Assembly: GCA_041651175.1 (NCBI GenBank)
Contig: JBAZJT010000002.1
Location: forward strand, 112,555-176,554
Source of the DNA: Elusimicrobiales bacterium
GTDB lineage: Bacteria; Elusimicrobiota; Elusimicrobia; Elusimicrobiales; Elusimicrobiaceae
DNA length: 64,000 nucleotides
Direction of reading: 5' to 3'
Part shown: positions 24,535 through 32,974 of the stretch, piece after piece
How positions within the stretch are numbered: position 1 is the stretch's first letter
How the letters are laid out: every line of letters begins with the position of its first letter
Notes under the pieces: generated by a model
What the model saw: the letters and a program-made list of their open reading frames with translations, nothing else
Database searches by the model: none
Told to the model about the DNA's origin: nothing
Made by a program: the position numbers and the translations under genes

Positions 24535-25110
24535 ATGAGAATTGGTCGCGCATGGCTGCCGGTTGCGGCGGCGATTTTGTTTGCGTGCGGTTTAGCTTAT
24601 TCCCAGGAGGACGGCGGCAGCGGCCAATCGTCCGGCGGGGACGAGTCCTCCCGGCAGTCCGGCGGCGGCGATTCGGGCGGACAGGGAAATTCCAAAAAGG
24701 TCAAGAAAGCCGTGGCCAAAGCTCTCAAAAGCGAAAAAAAAGGAGGCAATTCGGGACAGAAAAAGGACCTGAAATCCCTGGATAAGTATCTGGCGGCCGC
24801 AAAAAACGACAAAAGCGGCCCCGCCAATCAGGACGCGATGGAGGCGGCAGTCGCCAAATGGTACAGCAACAACGGCGAAGCCAACGGCGCAAACGACAGC
24901 AGGCCCCCGTCGGCTGAGGGAAAGAAGTTTGCCAAAAAAGTGATGAAGCTGATGAAATCCGGCGGAAAGGAGGGTAAAGGCGGCAAGGGCGGTGGCGGTT
25001 CCTGCTGCGGAGGAGACGGTGGTGATGAAAGCGGCGGAGGAGGTGGTGGTGACGAAAGCGGCGGAGGAGGTGGTGGTGACGAAAGCGGCGGAGGAAGCGG
25101 CGGCGGATAG
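24535..25110 (+). CDS. Secreted Gly-rich repeat protein
   Basis: A protein of 191 residues with a signal peptide ('AWLPVAAAILFACGLAYSQ') that is strongly preceded by GGAAGGAGG. The middle is a Lys-rich helical region (about 50-145). The C terminus is almost all Gly: 'GGGGSCCGGDGGDESGGG' followed by tandem 9-residue DESGGGGGG units (27-bp repeats, 25021-25100). Function unknown; such tails suggest an extracellular or surface role. Followed by a terminator. Confidence 0.75.
   Translation: MRIGRAWLPVAAAILFACGLAYSQEDGGSGQSSGGDESSRQSGGGDSGGQGNSKKVKKAVAKALKSEKKGGNSGQKKDLKSLDKYLAAAKNDKSGPANQDAMEAAVAKWYSNNGEANGANDSRPPSAEGKKFAKKVMKLMKSGGKEGKGGKGGGGSCCGGDGGDESGGGGGGDESGGGGGGDESGGGSGGG
25021..25107. 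repeat. 27-bp tandem repeat within CDS
   Basis: About three copies of a 27-bp unit encoding Asp-Glu-Ser followed by six Gly, nearly identical at DNA level, at the 3' end of the Gly-rich protein gene. It is prone to copy-number change by slippage. Confidence 0.85.
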
Positions 25111-25128
25111 CAGGTTTCCCGTATCATT

Positions 25129-25167
25129 CGCCGTTGGCGGAAAAATCCGCCGGCGGCGTTTTTTTTT
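25129..25167 (+). terminator. Rho-independent terminator
   Basis: A 13-bp stem (two G-T pairs) with an A-rich loop, followed by nine T (25159-25167), 19 bp after the stop of the Gly-rich protein. A TATAAT at 25167-25172 directly after it may serve the FKBP gene. Confidence 0.9.
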
Positions 25168-25204
25168 ATAATATTGTCTCGGATACGAAACAACAGGAGG
25201 TATT

Positions 25205-25570
25205 ATGCCCGACAATGAAATGACCACCAAATCCGGCCTGCGCTATGCTGAGACAAAGCCCGGCGACGGCGAAATGCCCTCCCGCGGCAAAAAAGTCACG
25301 GTCCATTACACCGGCACGTTCGCCGACGGCAGGAAATTTGACAGCTCACTTGACCGCAAATGCCCGTTTGAATTCGTAATCGGCATGGGCCAGGTCATAA
25401 AAGGCTGGGACGAAGGCGTCATGACCATGAAAACCGGAGGCAAAAGGCGGCTTTACATCCCCTCTGCGCTGGCTTACGGAAAACGCGGCGCGGGCAGCGT
25501 CATTCCGCCGGACACCGACCTTGTTTTCGACGTGGAGCTGCTGAAGGTGGAGGACGCCGATTGCTTCTGA
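25205..25570 (+). CDS. FKBP-type peptidyl-prolyl isomerase
   Basis: Single-domain FKBP of 121 residues, no signal peptide, so cytoplasmic. Motifs: 'KKVTVHYTGTFADGRKFDSS', 'FVIGMGQVIKGWDEGVMTMK', 'GGKRRLYIPSALAYG', 'IPPDTDLVFDVELLKV'. ATG preceded by CAGGAGG. The end overlaps uvrB by 10 bp. Confidence 0.95.
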   Translation: MPDNEMTTKSGLRYAETKPGDGEMPSRGKKVTVHYTGTFADGRKFDSSLDRKCPFEFVIGMGQVIKGWDEGVMTMKTGGKRRLYIPSALAYGKRGAGSVIPPDTDLVFDVELLKVEDADCF

Positions 25571-27621
25571 AGCTCTCCGCCCCGTTTGCTCCCTCCGGCG
25601 GCCAGCCGGCGGCTATAGAGACGCTTTGCCGCAACATCTCCTCCGGCAGGCGCGACAATGTGCTGCTGGGCGTAACCGGCTCCGGCAAGACCTATACCAT
25701 GGCCTGCGTGATGGAGCGGCTGCAAAAACCCGCGCTGGTCATCTCGCCCAACAAGGTGCTGGCCGCCCAGCTTTATGCCGAGTTCAGGAGTTTTTTCCCC
25801 GAAAACGCGGTGGAGTATTTCATCTCCTACTACGACTATTACCAGCCGGAGGCCTATGTCCCGCAGACCGACACCTATATTGAAAAAGACTCCGCCATCA
25901 ACGAGCATATAGACAAGCTGCGGCTCAAGGCTACAACCTCGCTGCTGACACGGCGGGACACGGTGGTGGTGGCGTCGGTTTCCTGCATTTACAATATCGG
26001 CTCGCCGGAGAGTTATGCGCAGATGCGAGTGCCTTTCGCAAAAGGCGCGGCCGCTTCCCGCGTGGAACTCTCGGCCAGGCTGGTGCAGATTCATTATGAG
26101 CGCAACGAGGCGGAATTCTCCGCCGGAAAATTCCGGCTGCGCGGCGGCGCGCTGGACATATTCCCGCCCTATTCGCAGAATGCGCTGCGCGTGGTTGTGG
26201 AGGGCGGCGCCATCGCCTCAATCCATGAAATGAATCCGCTGACGGGCGACCTGCTCTCGGAGCTTGGCGAGGCGCTGGTTTACCCCGCAAAACATTTTGT
26301 CGCCACAAAAGACGGGGTGGAGCGCGCCGTGTCCGCCATACGCGCCGAACTAAAAGGCCGGCTGGCGGAGCTTAAATCCGACGGCAAACTGCTGGAGGCC
26401 CAGCGGCTGGAGCAGCGCACCGGATACGACATTGAAATGCTGGAGCAGATGGGCTGGTGTTCGGGGGTGGAGAATTATTCGCGCCATCTTGACGGACGCT
26501 CCCCGGGGCAGAGGCCGCTTTCGCTGCTGGACTATTTCCGGTCCGGCGATTTTCTTGTTTTCATAGACGAATCGCATGTAACCGTGCCGCAAATACGCGG
26601 GATGCACGAGGGCGACCGCTCCCGCAAGCAGACTCTGGTTGACTTCGGCTTCCGGCTGCCGTCCGCTTTGGACAACAGGCCGCTTAAATTCTCCGAATTT
26701 GAATCCCTGCTTCCGCCGACGGTGTATGTTTCCGCCACACCCGGGCCTTATGAACTGGAAAAAACCTGCGGCGCGCAGGGTAAAGCCGGTTTTGCCGCCT
26801 GCTCCGGCAAGGACGGCGTGGCCGAGCAGATAATACGCCCCACCGGCCTTGCGGATCCGCCGGTGTCGGTGTATCCGGCAAAGGGCCAGATTCAGCATTT
26901 GTCGGAAAAGATAAAAGAGCGCGCCGCAAAAGGCGAACGCACTCTGGTGCTGGCTTTGACTAAAAAGACCGCGGAGGATTTGTCGGCCTATCTTGCGTCC
27001 AAAGGCGTCAGGGCCCGCTACCTGCATTCCGACATAGAGACGCTGGAGCGCATAGAGATTCTCAACGCGCTGCGCAAGGGCGAGTTTGACGCGCTGGTGG
27101 GAATCAATCTGCTGCGCGAGGGGCTGGACGTGCCGGAAGTCTCGCTTGTGGCCATACTGGAGGCAGACAACGAGGGATTTCTGCGCAGCGAGACCACTCT
27201 TATCCAGATAGCGGGCCGCGCCGCCCGCCATGCCGGAGGCGAAGTGGCATTGTATGCGGACAGGCGCACCGGCTCCATGGACCGCGCCCTTGCCGAAATG
27301 TCGCGCCGGCGGGAAATTCAGCTTGCCTATAACAAGGCGCACGGCATAACGCCCCGGACCATAATAAAAGCCGCGCGCGAGCTTGAGGAGCTGCGGCAGG
27401 ATTCCCGCCGGGCCGGGCTGGACGCGCTGAACGGTTTTGAGAAGGAAAACATCACGCCCGAAAACCTGCCTAAGCTGGCGGCAAGCATGGAATCCCAGAT
27501 GCGCCATGCCGCCGACAATCTGGATTTTGAGCTGGCCGCGCAATTGCGCGACAGGCTTTTTGAGCTTAGGGACATGGCCGTAAAACCCGCCGCGAAATCA
27601 AAATCCCGCCGCAAGCGGTAG
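25561..27621 (+). CDS. uvrB: UvrABC system protein B (excinuclease)
   Basis: Damage-verifying helicase-like subunit of nucleotide excision repair, 686 residues. N terminus 'KLSAPFAPSGGQPAAIE', Walker A 'GVTGSGKT', beta-hairpin Tyr region 'YISYYDYYQPEAYVP', 'FIDESHVTVPQI', helicase motif VI region 'QIAGRAARHAGGEV' and a C-terminal UVR domain. The start is a TTG at 25561 with GGAGG 7 nt upstream inside the FKBP gene; no in-frame ATG fits the conserved N terminus. Confidence 0.97.
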   Translation: MLLKLSAPFAPSGGQPAAIETLCRNISSGRRDNVLLGVTGSGKTYTMACVMERLQKPALVISPNKVLAAQLYAEFRSFFPENAVEYFISYYDYYQPEAYVPQTDTYIEKDSAINEHIDKLRLKATTSLLTRRDTVVVASVSCIYNIGSPESYAQMRVPFAKGAAASRVELSARLVQIHYERNEAEFSAGKFRLRGGALDIFPPYSQNALRVVVEGGAIASIHEMNPLTGDLLSELGEALVYPAKHFVATKDGVERAVSAIRAELKGRLAELKSDGKLLEAQRLEQRTGYDIEMLEQMGWCSGVENYSRHLDGRSPGQRPLSLLDYFRSGDFLVFIDESHVTVPQIRGMHEGDRSRKQTLVDFGFRLPSALDNRPLKFSEFESLLPPTVYVSATPGPYELEKTCGAQGKAGFAACSGKDGVAEQIIRPTGLADPPVSVYPAKGQIQHLSEKIKERAAKGERTLVLALTKKTAEDLSAYLASKGVRARYLHSDIETLERIEILNALRKGEFDALVGINLLREGLDVPEVSLVAILEADNEGFLRSETTLIQIAGRAARHAGGEVALYADRRTGSMDRALAEMSRRREIQLAYNKAHGITPRTIIKAARELEELRQDSRRAGLDALNGFEKENITPENLPKLAASMESQMRHAADNLDFELAAQLRDRLFELRDMAVKPAAKSKSRRKR

Positions 27622-27659
27622 GCGGTGGTCCCGTTTTACGCAACCGGACAGCGGAGTCC

Positions 27660-27698
27660 GGCGGCGGCTGCCGGGACATTCCCGCGCCAGCCGCCGCC
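27660..27698. terminator. Strong hairpin between uvrB and thiolase
   Basis: GGCGGCGGCTG (27660-27670) pairs perfectly with CAGCCGCCGCC (27688-27698), with a further CGGGA/TCCCG pairing in the loop. It lies between convergent genes. Bases 27625-27650 before it resemble the end of degenerate repeat family C. Confidence 0.6.
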
Positions 27699-27729
27699 CA
27701 GGTTCACGCTGCAAACTGCAATTTCGTGG

Positions 27730-28911
27730 TTATGCCAGTTCAACGCACATCGCTATGCCCATGCCGCCGCCTATGCAGAGCGTGGCCAGGCCTTTTTTGA
27801 CGGCGCGGCGCCGCATCTCGTAAAGCAATGTTATCAGTATGCGCGCGCCGCTTGCGCCGATGGGATGGCCCAGCGCTATCGCGCCGCCGTTGACGTTTAC
27901 GATATCGCCGTTAAAGCCCAGCTCCTTTGCGACCGCAAGCGACTGGGCGGCGAAAGCCTCGTTGGCCTCTATAAGGCCGACGTCGGAGAGTTTCCAGCCC
28001 GCCTTGGCCAGCGCGGCCCTGACGGCCTCCACCGGCCCTATACCCATCACCGACGGGTCCGTGCCGTGCCAGGCGTATGAGGCAATTCTGGCCAGCGGCT
28101 TGAGGTTGTTGGCTTTCACCGCTTCCTCGGAAGCCACGATAACGCAGGCCGCGCCGTCGTTGATGCCGGAGGAATTGGCAGCGGTAACCGTGCCGTCCTT
28201 TTTGAACGCGGGGCGCAGCGCGCCCAGCTTCTCCGCCGTAACGCCGGCTTTGGGAAACTCGTCTTTTTCAAAAGCCACCGGCTCGCCCTTGCGCTGCGGT
28301 ATCATCACCGGGAGGATTTCATCCCTGAACTTCCCGGCGGCGATGGCCTTTTCCGCCTTGTTCTGCGAGGCGGTGGCGAAAGCATCCTGCTCCTGGCGGG
28401 TGATGCCGTATTTGGCGGCCAGATTCTCTGCGGTTATGCCCATGTGGTAATTGTTGAAAATGTCCCAGAGACCGTCGGCAATCATGCTGTCCACAAGCTC
28501 GCCGTTGCCCATTCTGTAGCCGGTGCGGGCTTTTTTAAGCAGATAGGGCGAATTGCTCATGCTCTCCGTTCCGCCGGCCAGCACAAGCTGCGCGTCGCCG
28601 CATTTGACCGACTGCGCCGCCATCGCCACCGCCCTCATGCCGGAGCCGCAGACCATGTTCACGGTAAGCGCGGTCTTTTCCTTTGGAATGCCGGCGTTCA
28701 CGGCGGCCTGCCGCGCCACGTTCTGGCCTTGCCCGGCCTGAAGGATGCAGCCCATCAGCACTTCATCAACCGCGGCGGGGTCCAGCCCGTGTTTTTTAAT
28801 CAGCCCGGCGACCACAGTCCTGCCCAGCTCCGCCGCCGTCACGTCGGCCAGCGCGCCGCCGAAATTTCCTATGGCGGTCCTTGCGCCGCCCGCTATGTAC
28901 GCCTGTGTCAT
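27730..28911 (-). CDS. Acetyl-CoA acetyltransferase (thiolase)
   Basis: Thiolase of 393 residues. Active-site Cys in 'VNMVCGSGMRAVAM', catalytic His in 'GGAIALGHPIGASG' and second Cys in 'LCIGGGMGIAM'. It fits biosynthetic or degradative acetoacetyl-CoA thiolases. It stands alone, without beta-oxidation or butyrate neighbours. GGAGGG precedes the start. A GTGAAT...ATTCAC palindrome lies 50 bp upstream. Confidence 0.94.
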   Translation of the reverse strand: MTQAYIAGGARTAIGNFGGALADVTAAELGRTVVAGLIKKHGLDPAAVDEVLMGCILQAGQGQNVARQAAVNAGIPKEKTALTVNMVCGSGMRAVAMAAQSVKCGDAQLVLAGGTESMSNSPYLLKKARTGYRMGNGELVDSMIADGLWDIFNNYHMGITAENLAAKYGITRQEQDAFATASQNKAEKAIAAGKFRDEILPVMIPQRKGEPVAFEKDEFPKAGVTAEKLGALRPAFKKDGTVTAANSSGINDGAACVIVASEEAVKANNLKPLARIASYAWHGTDPSVMGIGPVEAVRAALAKAGWKLSDVGLIEANEAFAAQSLAVAKELGFNGDIVNVNGGAIALGHPIGASGARILITLLYEMRRRAVKKGLATLCIGGGMGIAMCVELA

Positions 28912-28960
28912 ATTCCCTCCGGTAATGTGCTGGCGATTCTTCCGGCATAAAATGAGAACC

Positions 28961-28976
28961 GTGAATCACCATTCAC
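28961..28976. promoter_or_regulatory. Palindromic operator-like site upstream of thiolase
   Basis: GTGAAT, four bases, ATTCAC: a perfect 6-bp inverted repeat in the 169-bp gap between thiolase and the aminotransferase. The spacing fits binding by a dimeric regulator upstream of the thiolase promoter. No cognate regulator is known. Confidence 0.4.
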
Positions 28977-29080
28977 TTTTTAGCAAAAAGCGCCCGGCCT
29001 GTCAACCATTTCCGGCGCGCCGGAGGGGCCCGGGCCGCGCCCGAAGGGCCGGGATATCGCCGGAGAACCCCGCGCCGGGG

Positions 29081-30325
29081 CTACATCAGTTTTCTGGCTT
29101 CGGCAAGGGATTCGCCTATCATGTCCGCCGCATGGGAGAGGTCTTTATCGGTATGGCGGTAGGCGATATAGCCGTGATGATACGGCTGGAGGAAAATTTT
29201 CCGCCGTATAAGCTGGGTGTAGAATTCGTTGCGCAGTTGCTTGTAGAGCTGCTTGTCGTCCTTGTCAAAGGTGATAAACGGCATCCACGGCGCGCCGCTC
29301 AGGCGGCAGGGCACGCCGGAGGCGGCCAGGATTTTTTCCGTCTTGCGGGCGAATTTTTCGCCCTTGGCGCGGATTTTGCCCAGAATGTCGTCGCGCCGCA
29401 TGATTTCTATGGTTTTCAGCGCGGCCACCTGCGCCAGGCTGTTGGGAAAGAATGTGGAGCTTAAAAACACCTTCTGCTCCAGCATATTCATGATTTCGGC
29501 CTTGCCGGCGACGACGCTAAGCTCGTAGCCGTTGGCTATCGCCTTGCCGAAGACCGACAGGTCCGGGGTTACGCCGAACTCCTTCTGCGCGCCGCCGATA
29601 TTGACGCGGAAGCCGGAGCGTATCTCGTCAAAAACCAGCACCGCGCCGTGTTTGCGCGCCAGTTCCCTGACGCCTTCCAGGTATCCCGGTTTGGGCATCT
29701 GCACTTCATGCGCCAGCGGATGGCCGACGGGGGTTATTATCACCGCCGCCGTGTCCGGGCCGTGGGTTTTAAGCAGGGATTCCAACCCGTCCAAATCGTT
29801 GTAATGGAATTCAAAAATATCCTCGTAGAGTTTGGGCGGCACGCCGCCTTTGACTTCAACGCACCAGTCATGCCAGCCGTGATAGCCGCAGCGCAGCACC
29901 TTGGTCCTGCCGGTAAATGCCCGCGCCACGCGCACCGCCACTGAAGTGGCGTCGGAGCCGGTTTTTACCAGCACGGCCTTCTCGCACGAGGGGATGATTT
30001 CCCTGAGTTTTCTGACCAGCTCGTTCTGGTAGGATTGCGTCAGCGACATGCAGAAACCTTTGCTTTTTATCTGGGAGATGACGGCATTGTCAATCTCGCG
30101 CTCGCGGTGGCCTATGATGATGGGGCCGTAGGCGCAAAGCATGTCCAGATACTCGTTGCCGTCCACATCCGTAACCTTGCCGCCTTTGGCGGAGTCAAAG
30201 AATATCGGATATTCTCCGGGGACGAAATTATAAGGCCGCCTTATGCCGGCGACCGCGCCGGGAACCAGCTCCCAGGCCTCTTTATAAAGGGAATTAGTTT
30301 TTTCCAGATTTAGTTTTTCAGTCAT
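29081..30325 (-). CDS. Class III aminotransferase (glutamate-1-semialdehyde mutase-like)
   Basis: PLP-dependent enzyme of 414 residues. Motifs: 'ELVPGAVAGIRRPYNF', 'LKTGSDATSVAVRVARAFTG'-like 'VKTGSDATSVAVRVARAFTG', 'CGYHGWHDW', 'VFDEIRSGFR' and the PLP Lys in 'VFGKAIANGYELSVVAG'. It resembles HemL but no haem genes are nearby, so it could be another aminomutase or aminotransferase, for instance in sugar or antibiotic-type pathways. No ribosome site precedes the ATG; a TATAAT lies only 6 nt upstream, which suggests a leaderless mRNA. Confidence 0.88.
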   Translation of the reverse strand: MTEKLNLEKTNSLYKEAWELVPGAVAGIRRPYNFVPGEYPIFFDSAKGGKVTDVDGNEYLDMLCAYGPIIIGHREREIDNAVISQIKSKGFCMSLTQSYQNELVRKLREIIPSCEKAVLVKTGSDATSVAVRVARAFTGRTKVLRCGYHGWHDWCVEVKGGVPPKLYEDIFEFHYNDLDGLESLLKTHGPDTAAVIITPVGHPLAHEVQMPKPGYLEGVRELARKHGAVLVFDEIRSGFRVNIGGAQKEFGVTPDLSVFGKAIANGYELSVVAGKAEIMNMLEQKVFLSSTFFPNSLAQVAALKTIEIMRRDDILGKIRAKGEKFARKTEKILAASGVPCRLSGAPWMPFITFDKDDKQLYKQLRNEFYTQLIRRKIFLQPYHHGYIAYRHTDKDLSHAADMIGESLAEARKLM

Positions 30326-30331
30326 AGGGCA

Positions 30332-30337
30332 ATTATA
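30332..30337 (-). promoter_or_regulatory. -10 box giving a leaderless aminotransferase mRNA
   Basis: A perfect TATAAT on the minus strand, 6 nt before the ATG at 30325. Transcription would start at or next to the A of the start codon. No Shine-Dalgarno sequence is present. Confidence 0.55.
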
Positions 30338-30356
30338 CAAAACCAAGCGCGGTTCA

Positions 30357-30385
30357 TTGACACGCCGTCGCAAAAGTTCCAGAAT
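30357..30385 (+). promoter_or_regulatory. Promoter for gdhA
   Basis: TTGACA (30357-30362), 17-bp spacer, CAGAAT (30380-30385), about 48 bp upstream of the gdhA start. Confidence 0.5.
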
Positions 30386-30390
30386 GTGGG

Positions 30391-30416
30391 AAAACAGCAC
30401 CTGTTTTCGCTGTTTT
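30391..30416 (+). promoter_or_regulatory. Leader hairpins before gdhA
   Basis: AAAACAGC (30391-30398) can pair with CTGTTTT (30401-30407) or with GCTGTTTT (30409-30416), just upstream of the gdhA ACAGGAGG. The two pairings exclude each other. Confidence 0.35.
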
Positions 30417-30432
30417 ATAACAGGAGGCAATC

Positions 30433-31794
30433 ATGCCAGTCACTCAGACCAGCCGCTCCTATGCGGAAGAACTGGTTGCAGAAGTAAAACGTAAAAACCC
30501 CGGAGAAAAGGAATTCCACCAGGCCGTTGAAGAAGTAATGGCCTCGCTGGCGCCGGTCATAGAGCGCCACCCCGAATACAAAAAAGCGAAAATCCTTGAA
30601 AGAATCGTGGAGCCGGAACGCACGATTTCCTTCCGCGTCACCTGGACCGACGACAAGGGCGAAGTCCACGTCAACCGCGGTTACCGCGTGCAGTTCAACA
30701 GCGCGCTGGGGCCGTACAAGGGCGGGCTGCGCTTCCATTCCAGCGTTTATGTGGGAATACTGAAATTCCTGGGATTTGAGCAGGTTTTCAAGAACAGCCT
30801 CACCACGCTGCCAATGGGCGGCGGCAAGGGCGGCAGCGATTTTGACGCGCGCGGCAAATCGGAGGCGGAAGTGATGCGCTTCTGCCAGGCTTTCATGAGC
30901 GAGCTGTTCCGCCACATCGGCCCGGATACCGACGTTCCCGCAGGCGACCTCGGCGTGGGCGGACGCGAAATCGGCTACATGTTCGGGCAGTACAAAAAGC
31001 TGGTCAACCGCTTTGAAGGCGTGCTGACCGGCAAGGGGCTTTCGTTCGGCGGCAGCCTCATACGCACGGAGGCCACCGGCTACGGCCTGGTCTATTTCGC
31101 GCAGGAGATGCTGACCGCGCGGGGAGACTCGTTCAAGGGCAAGACCTGCGTCATCTCCGGCGCGGGCAACGTGGGCCTGCATGCGATAGAGAAAATCAAC
31201 GAGCTGGGCGGCAAAGTCGTGGCCATGACCGACTACGACGGCACGGTCTACGACAAGGACGGCATAGACCCCGAAAAGCTGGCCTGGACCAAAGAACTGG
31301 TGTTTGCGCGCCGCGGCAGCCTGCGCGAATATACGCGCAAGTACTCCAAGGCGGAGTTCCTGGAAGGCAAGAAATCCTGGAGCGTCAAGTGCGACATCGC
31401 GCTTCCCACCGCCTGCGAAAACGAGCTGGACGGTGACGCGGCGGAGACGCTGCTTGCCAACGGCTGCTTCTGCGTGGCGGAAGGCTCCAACATGCCCTCC
31501 ACGCCGGAAGCCATAGAGGCGTTCCGCCGGGCGAAAATACTGTTTGCCCCCGGAAAGGCGTCCAATGCCGGTGGCGTGGCGACATCGGGGCTTGAAATGT
31601 CGCAGAACAGCATGCGCCTTAGCTGGTCCCGCGAAGAGGTTGACAAATACCTCCAGCGGATAATGAAGGACATTCATTCCTCCTGCGCCAAAGCGGCGGA
31701 GGAATACGGCATGAAAGGCAGCTATGTGGACGGCGCCAATATCGCCGGCTTCAAGAAAGTGGCCGACGCCATGCTCGCGCAGGGAATTGTGTAA
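30433..31794 (+). CDS. gdhA: NADP-type glutamate dehydrogenase
   Basis: Reductive amination of 2-oxoglutarate to glutamate, hexameric small-subunit type, 453 residues. 'GPYKGGLRFHSSV', catalytic Lys in 'LPMGGGKGGSDFD', 'DTDVPAGDLGVG', nucleotide motif 'VISGAGNVGLHAIEK'. Start after AACAGGAGG. Followed by a strong terminator. Confidence 0.97.
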   Translation: MPVTQTSRSYAEELVAEVKRKNPGEKEFHQAVEEVMASLAPVIERHPEYKKAKILERIVEPERTISFRVTWTDDKGEVHVNRGYRVQFNSALGPYKGGLRFHSSVYVGILKFLGFEQVFKNSLTTLPMGGGKGGSDFDARGKSEAEVMRFCQAFMSELFRHIGPDTDVPAGDLGVGGREIGYMFGQYKKLVNRFEGVLTGKGLSFGGSLIRTEATGYGLVYFAQEMLTARGDSFKGKTCVISGAGNVGLHAIEKINELGGKVVAMTDYDGTVYDKDGIDPEKLAWTKELVFARRGSLREYTRKYSKAEFLEGKKSWSVKCDIALPTACENELDGDAAETLLANGCFCVAEGSNMPSTPEAIEAFRRAKILFAPGKASNAGGVATSGLEMSQNSMRLSWSREEVDKYLQRIMKDIHSSCAKAAEEYGMKGSYVDGANIAGFKKVADAMLAQGIV

Positions 31795-31811
31795 TTGCGC
31801 CCTCAGTCATG

Positions 31812-31844
31812 AAAAAACCGGCCATTGAAGTGGCCGGTTTTTTT
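31812..31844 (+). terminator. Rho-independent terminator of gdhA
   Basis: ACCGGCCA (31817-31824) pairs with TGGCCGGT (31831-31838), flanked by six A and seven T, so it works in both directions. It begins 18 bp after the gdhA stop. Confidence 0.95.
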
Positions 31845-31885
31845 ATGACGCAGGCCGGGAGACGCTACCTTGGCCGCGGGATTAG

Positions 31886-32045
31886 CCTGAATGTTTCAGT
31901 TGGATTGCGGGATTCGGCGAAAAATCGCTTCATACTGCCTTCACAAAATTATCCTTTCGCGCAGTGAGGCGCGCGCGGATAATTTTGTTCGGCATTATTT
32001 CGCGCTTTTTCGCCTCGGTCCTCGCAACCAACTGAAACATTCAGG
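31886..32045. repeat. Palindromic element B, copy 1 (with TTAG target duplication)
   Basis: 160 bp bounded by a perfect 18-bp inverted repeat (CCTGAATGTTTCAGTTGG and its complement) and flanked on both sides by TTAG (31882-31885 and 32046-32049). The interior is largely palindromic and matches copies at 54889, 60080 and 62826 in opposite orientation. It fills most of the gap of 337 bp between gdhA and pssA. The rest (32050-32131) holds a family C fragment and no gene. Confidence 0.95.
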
Positions 32046-32131
32046 TTAGATGAGCATACCGCAAGGAAAATTCTGCACAGGAACGTCCCGCCGGGCTCCG
32101 CCGAATTCCGCTGTCCAGCTGCAGTTTTTGG

Positions 32132-32974
32132 TTACATGCCCTCGGGATGGGGGGCCGGAGGATCCGTCTGTTCATGCGGCGCGCCGGTGCGGCGCTGCGC
32201 CGCGCCGGGAAGCAGTTTTCTGACCATGGCCCAGAACCCCGCCGCCAGGCCAGAGAGCACATACAGCGAGAACGCCACGAAAAGCGAATCCTGCGGATAC
32301 CTGTAGGCCGTAAAAATGAATGCCACCGCAAACAGCAGCCCCCATATCGTCTTGGGGCGGAACAAGTTGGACTGCTTGAACGCCGCATACGGTATGGTGG
32401 ACACCATCAGAAATCCCAGCCCCAGCATCAGAAACGGCAGAATGTTGTAGAACACCGACATGGGGGCCGCCAGCAGCCGGAAGGAGTGCATCTCGCCGCT
32501 TGCCTCCATGAGGCTGTAGGCTATCACAAAAGATGCCAGTATGCCCGCCGCGCCCGGTATCGGCAGGCCGGTGAAATTCTGCTTGGAGCTTTTGCCCTCC
32601 AGGCTCATCACGTTAAAACGCGCCAAGCGCAGCGCGCCGCACATCGCGTAGATAAACGCCACCGGGTAGCCCCAGAAGCCGTAATCCTTGAGATGGAACA
32701 GATATAGTATCAGCGCCGGCGCCGCGCCGAAAGACAGGAAGTCCGCCAGCGAATCCATCTCTATGCCGAATTTGGTTTCGCCCTTTACCATGCGGGCCAC
32801 CCTGCCGTCCAGGGAATCCATCAGCATCGCGCCGATTATAAACCAGCCGGCGCGGGCGAACTCCTTGTCTATCGCCGATATGATGGCGAAAAAGCCGAAC
32901 GCTATGTTGGCGATGGTAAACAGCGACGGCAGTGTAACCTGTCCGGTGCGTTTCAGTTTTTCAATGGTTATCAT
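32132..32974 (-). CDS. pssA: CDP-diacylglycerol-serine O-phosphatidyltransferase
   Basis: Inner-membrane enzyme making phosphatidylserine. The CDP-alcohol phosphotransferase signature is complete: 'DSLDGRVARMVKGETKFG' followed by 'IEMDSLADFLSFG'. About eight membrane segments in 280 residues. The start overlaps psd by 14 bp; the product is the substrate of Psd. The last 25 residues are a Pro-rich tail. Confidence 0.95.
   Translation of the reverse strand: MITIEKLKRTGQVTLPSLFTIANIAFGFFAIISAIDKEFARAGWFIIGAMLMDSLDGRVARMVKGETKFGIEMDSLADFLSFGAAPALILYLFHLKDYGFWGYPVAFIYAMCGALRLARFNVMSLEGKSSKQNFTGLPIPGAAGILASFVIAYSLMEASGEMHSFRLLAAPMSVFYNILPFLMLGLGFLMVSTIPYAAFKQSNLFRPKTIWGLLFAVAFIFTAYRYPQDSLFVAFSLYVLSGLAAGFWAMVRKLLPGAAQRRTGAPHEQTDPPAPHPEGM

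Noticed and set aside
25021..25107. Possible CRISPR-like array
   Set aside because: The 27-bp units are contiguous, without spacers, and encode a Gly-rich tail; no cas genes are present.
29081..30325. Calling the aminotransferase hemL
   Set aside because: It resembles HemL, but no haem genes are nearby and the class III family is diverse, so the specific symbol is not supported.
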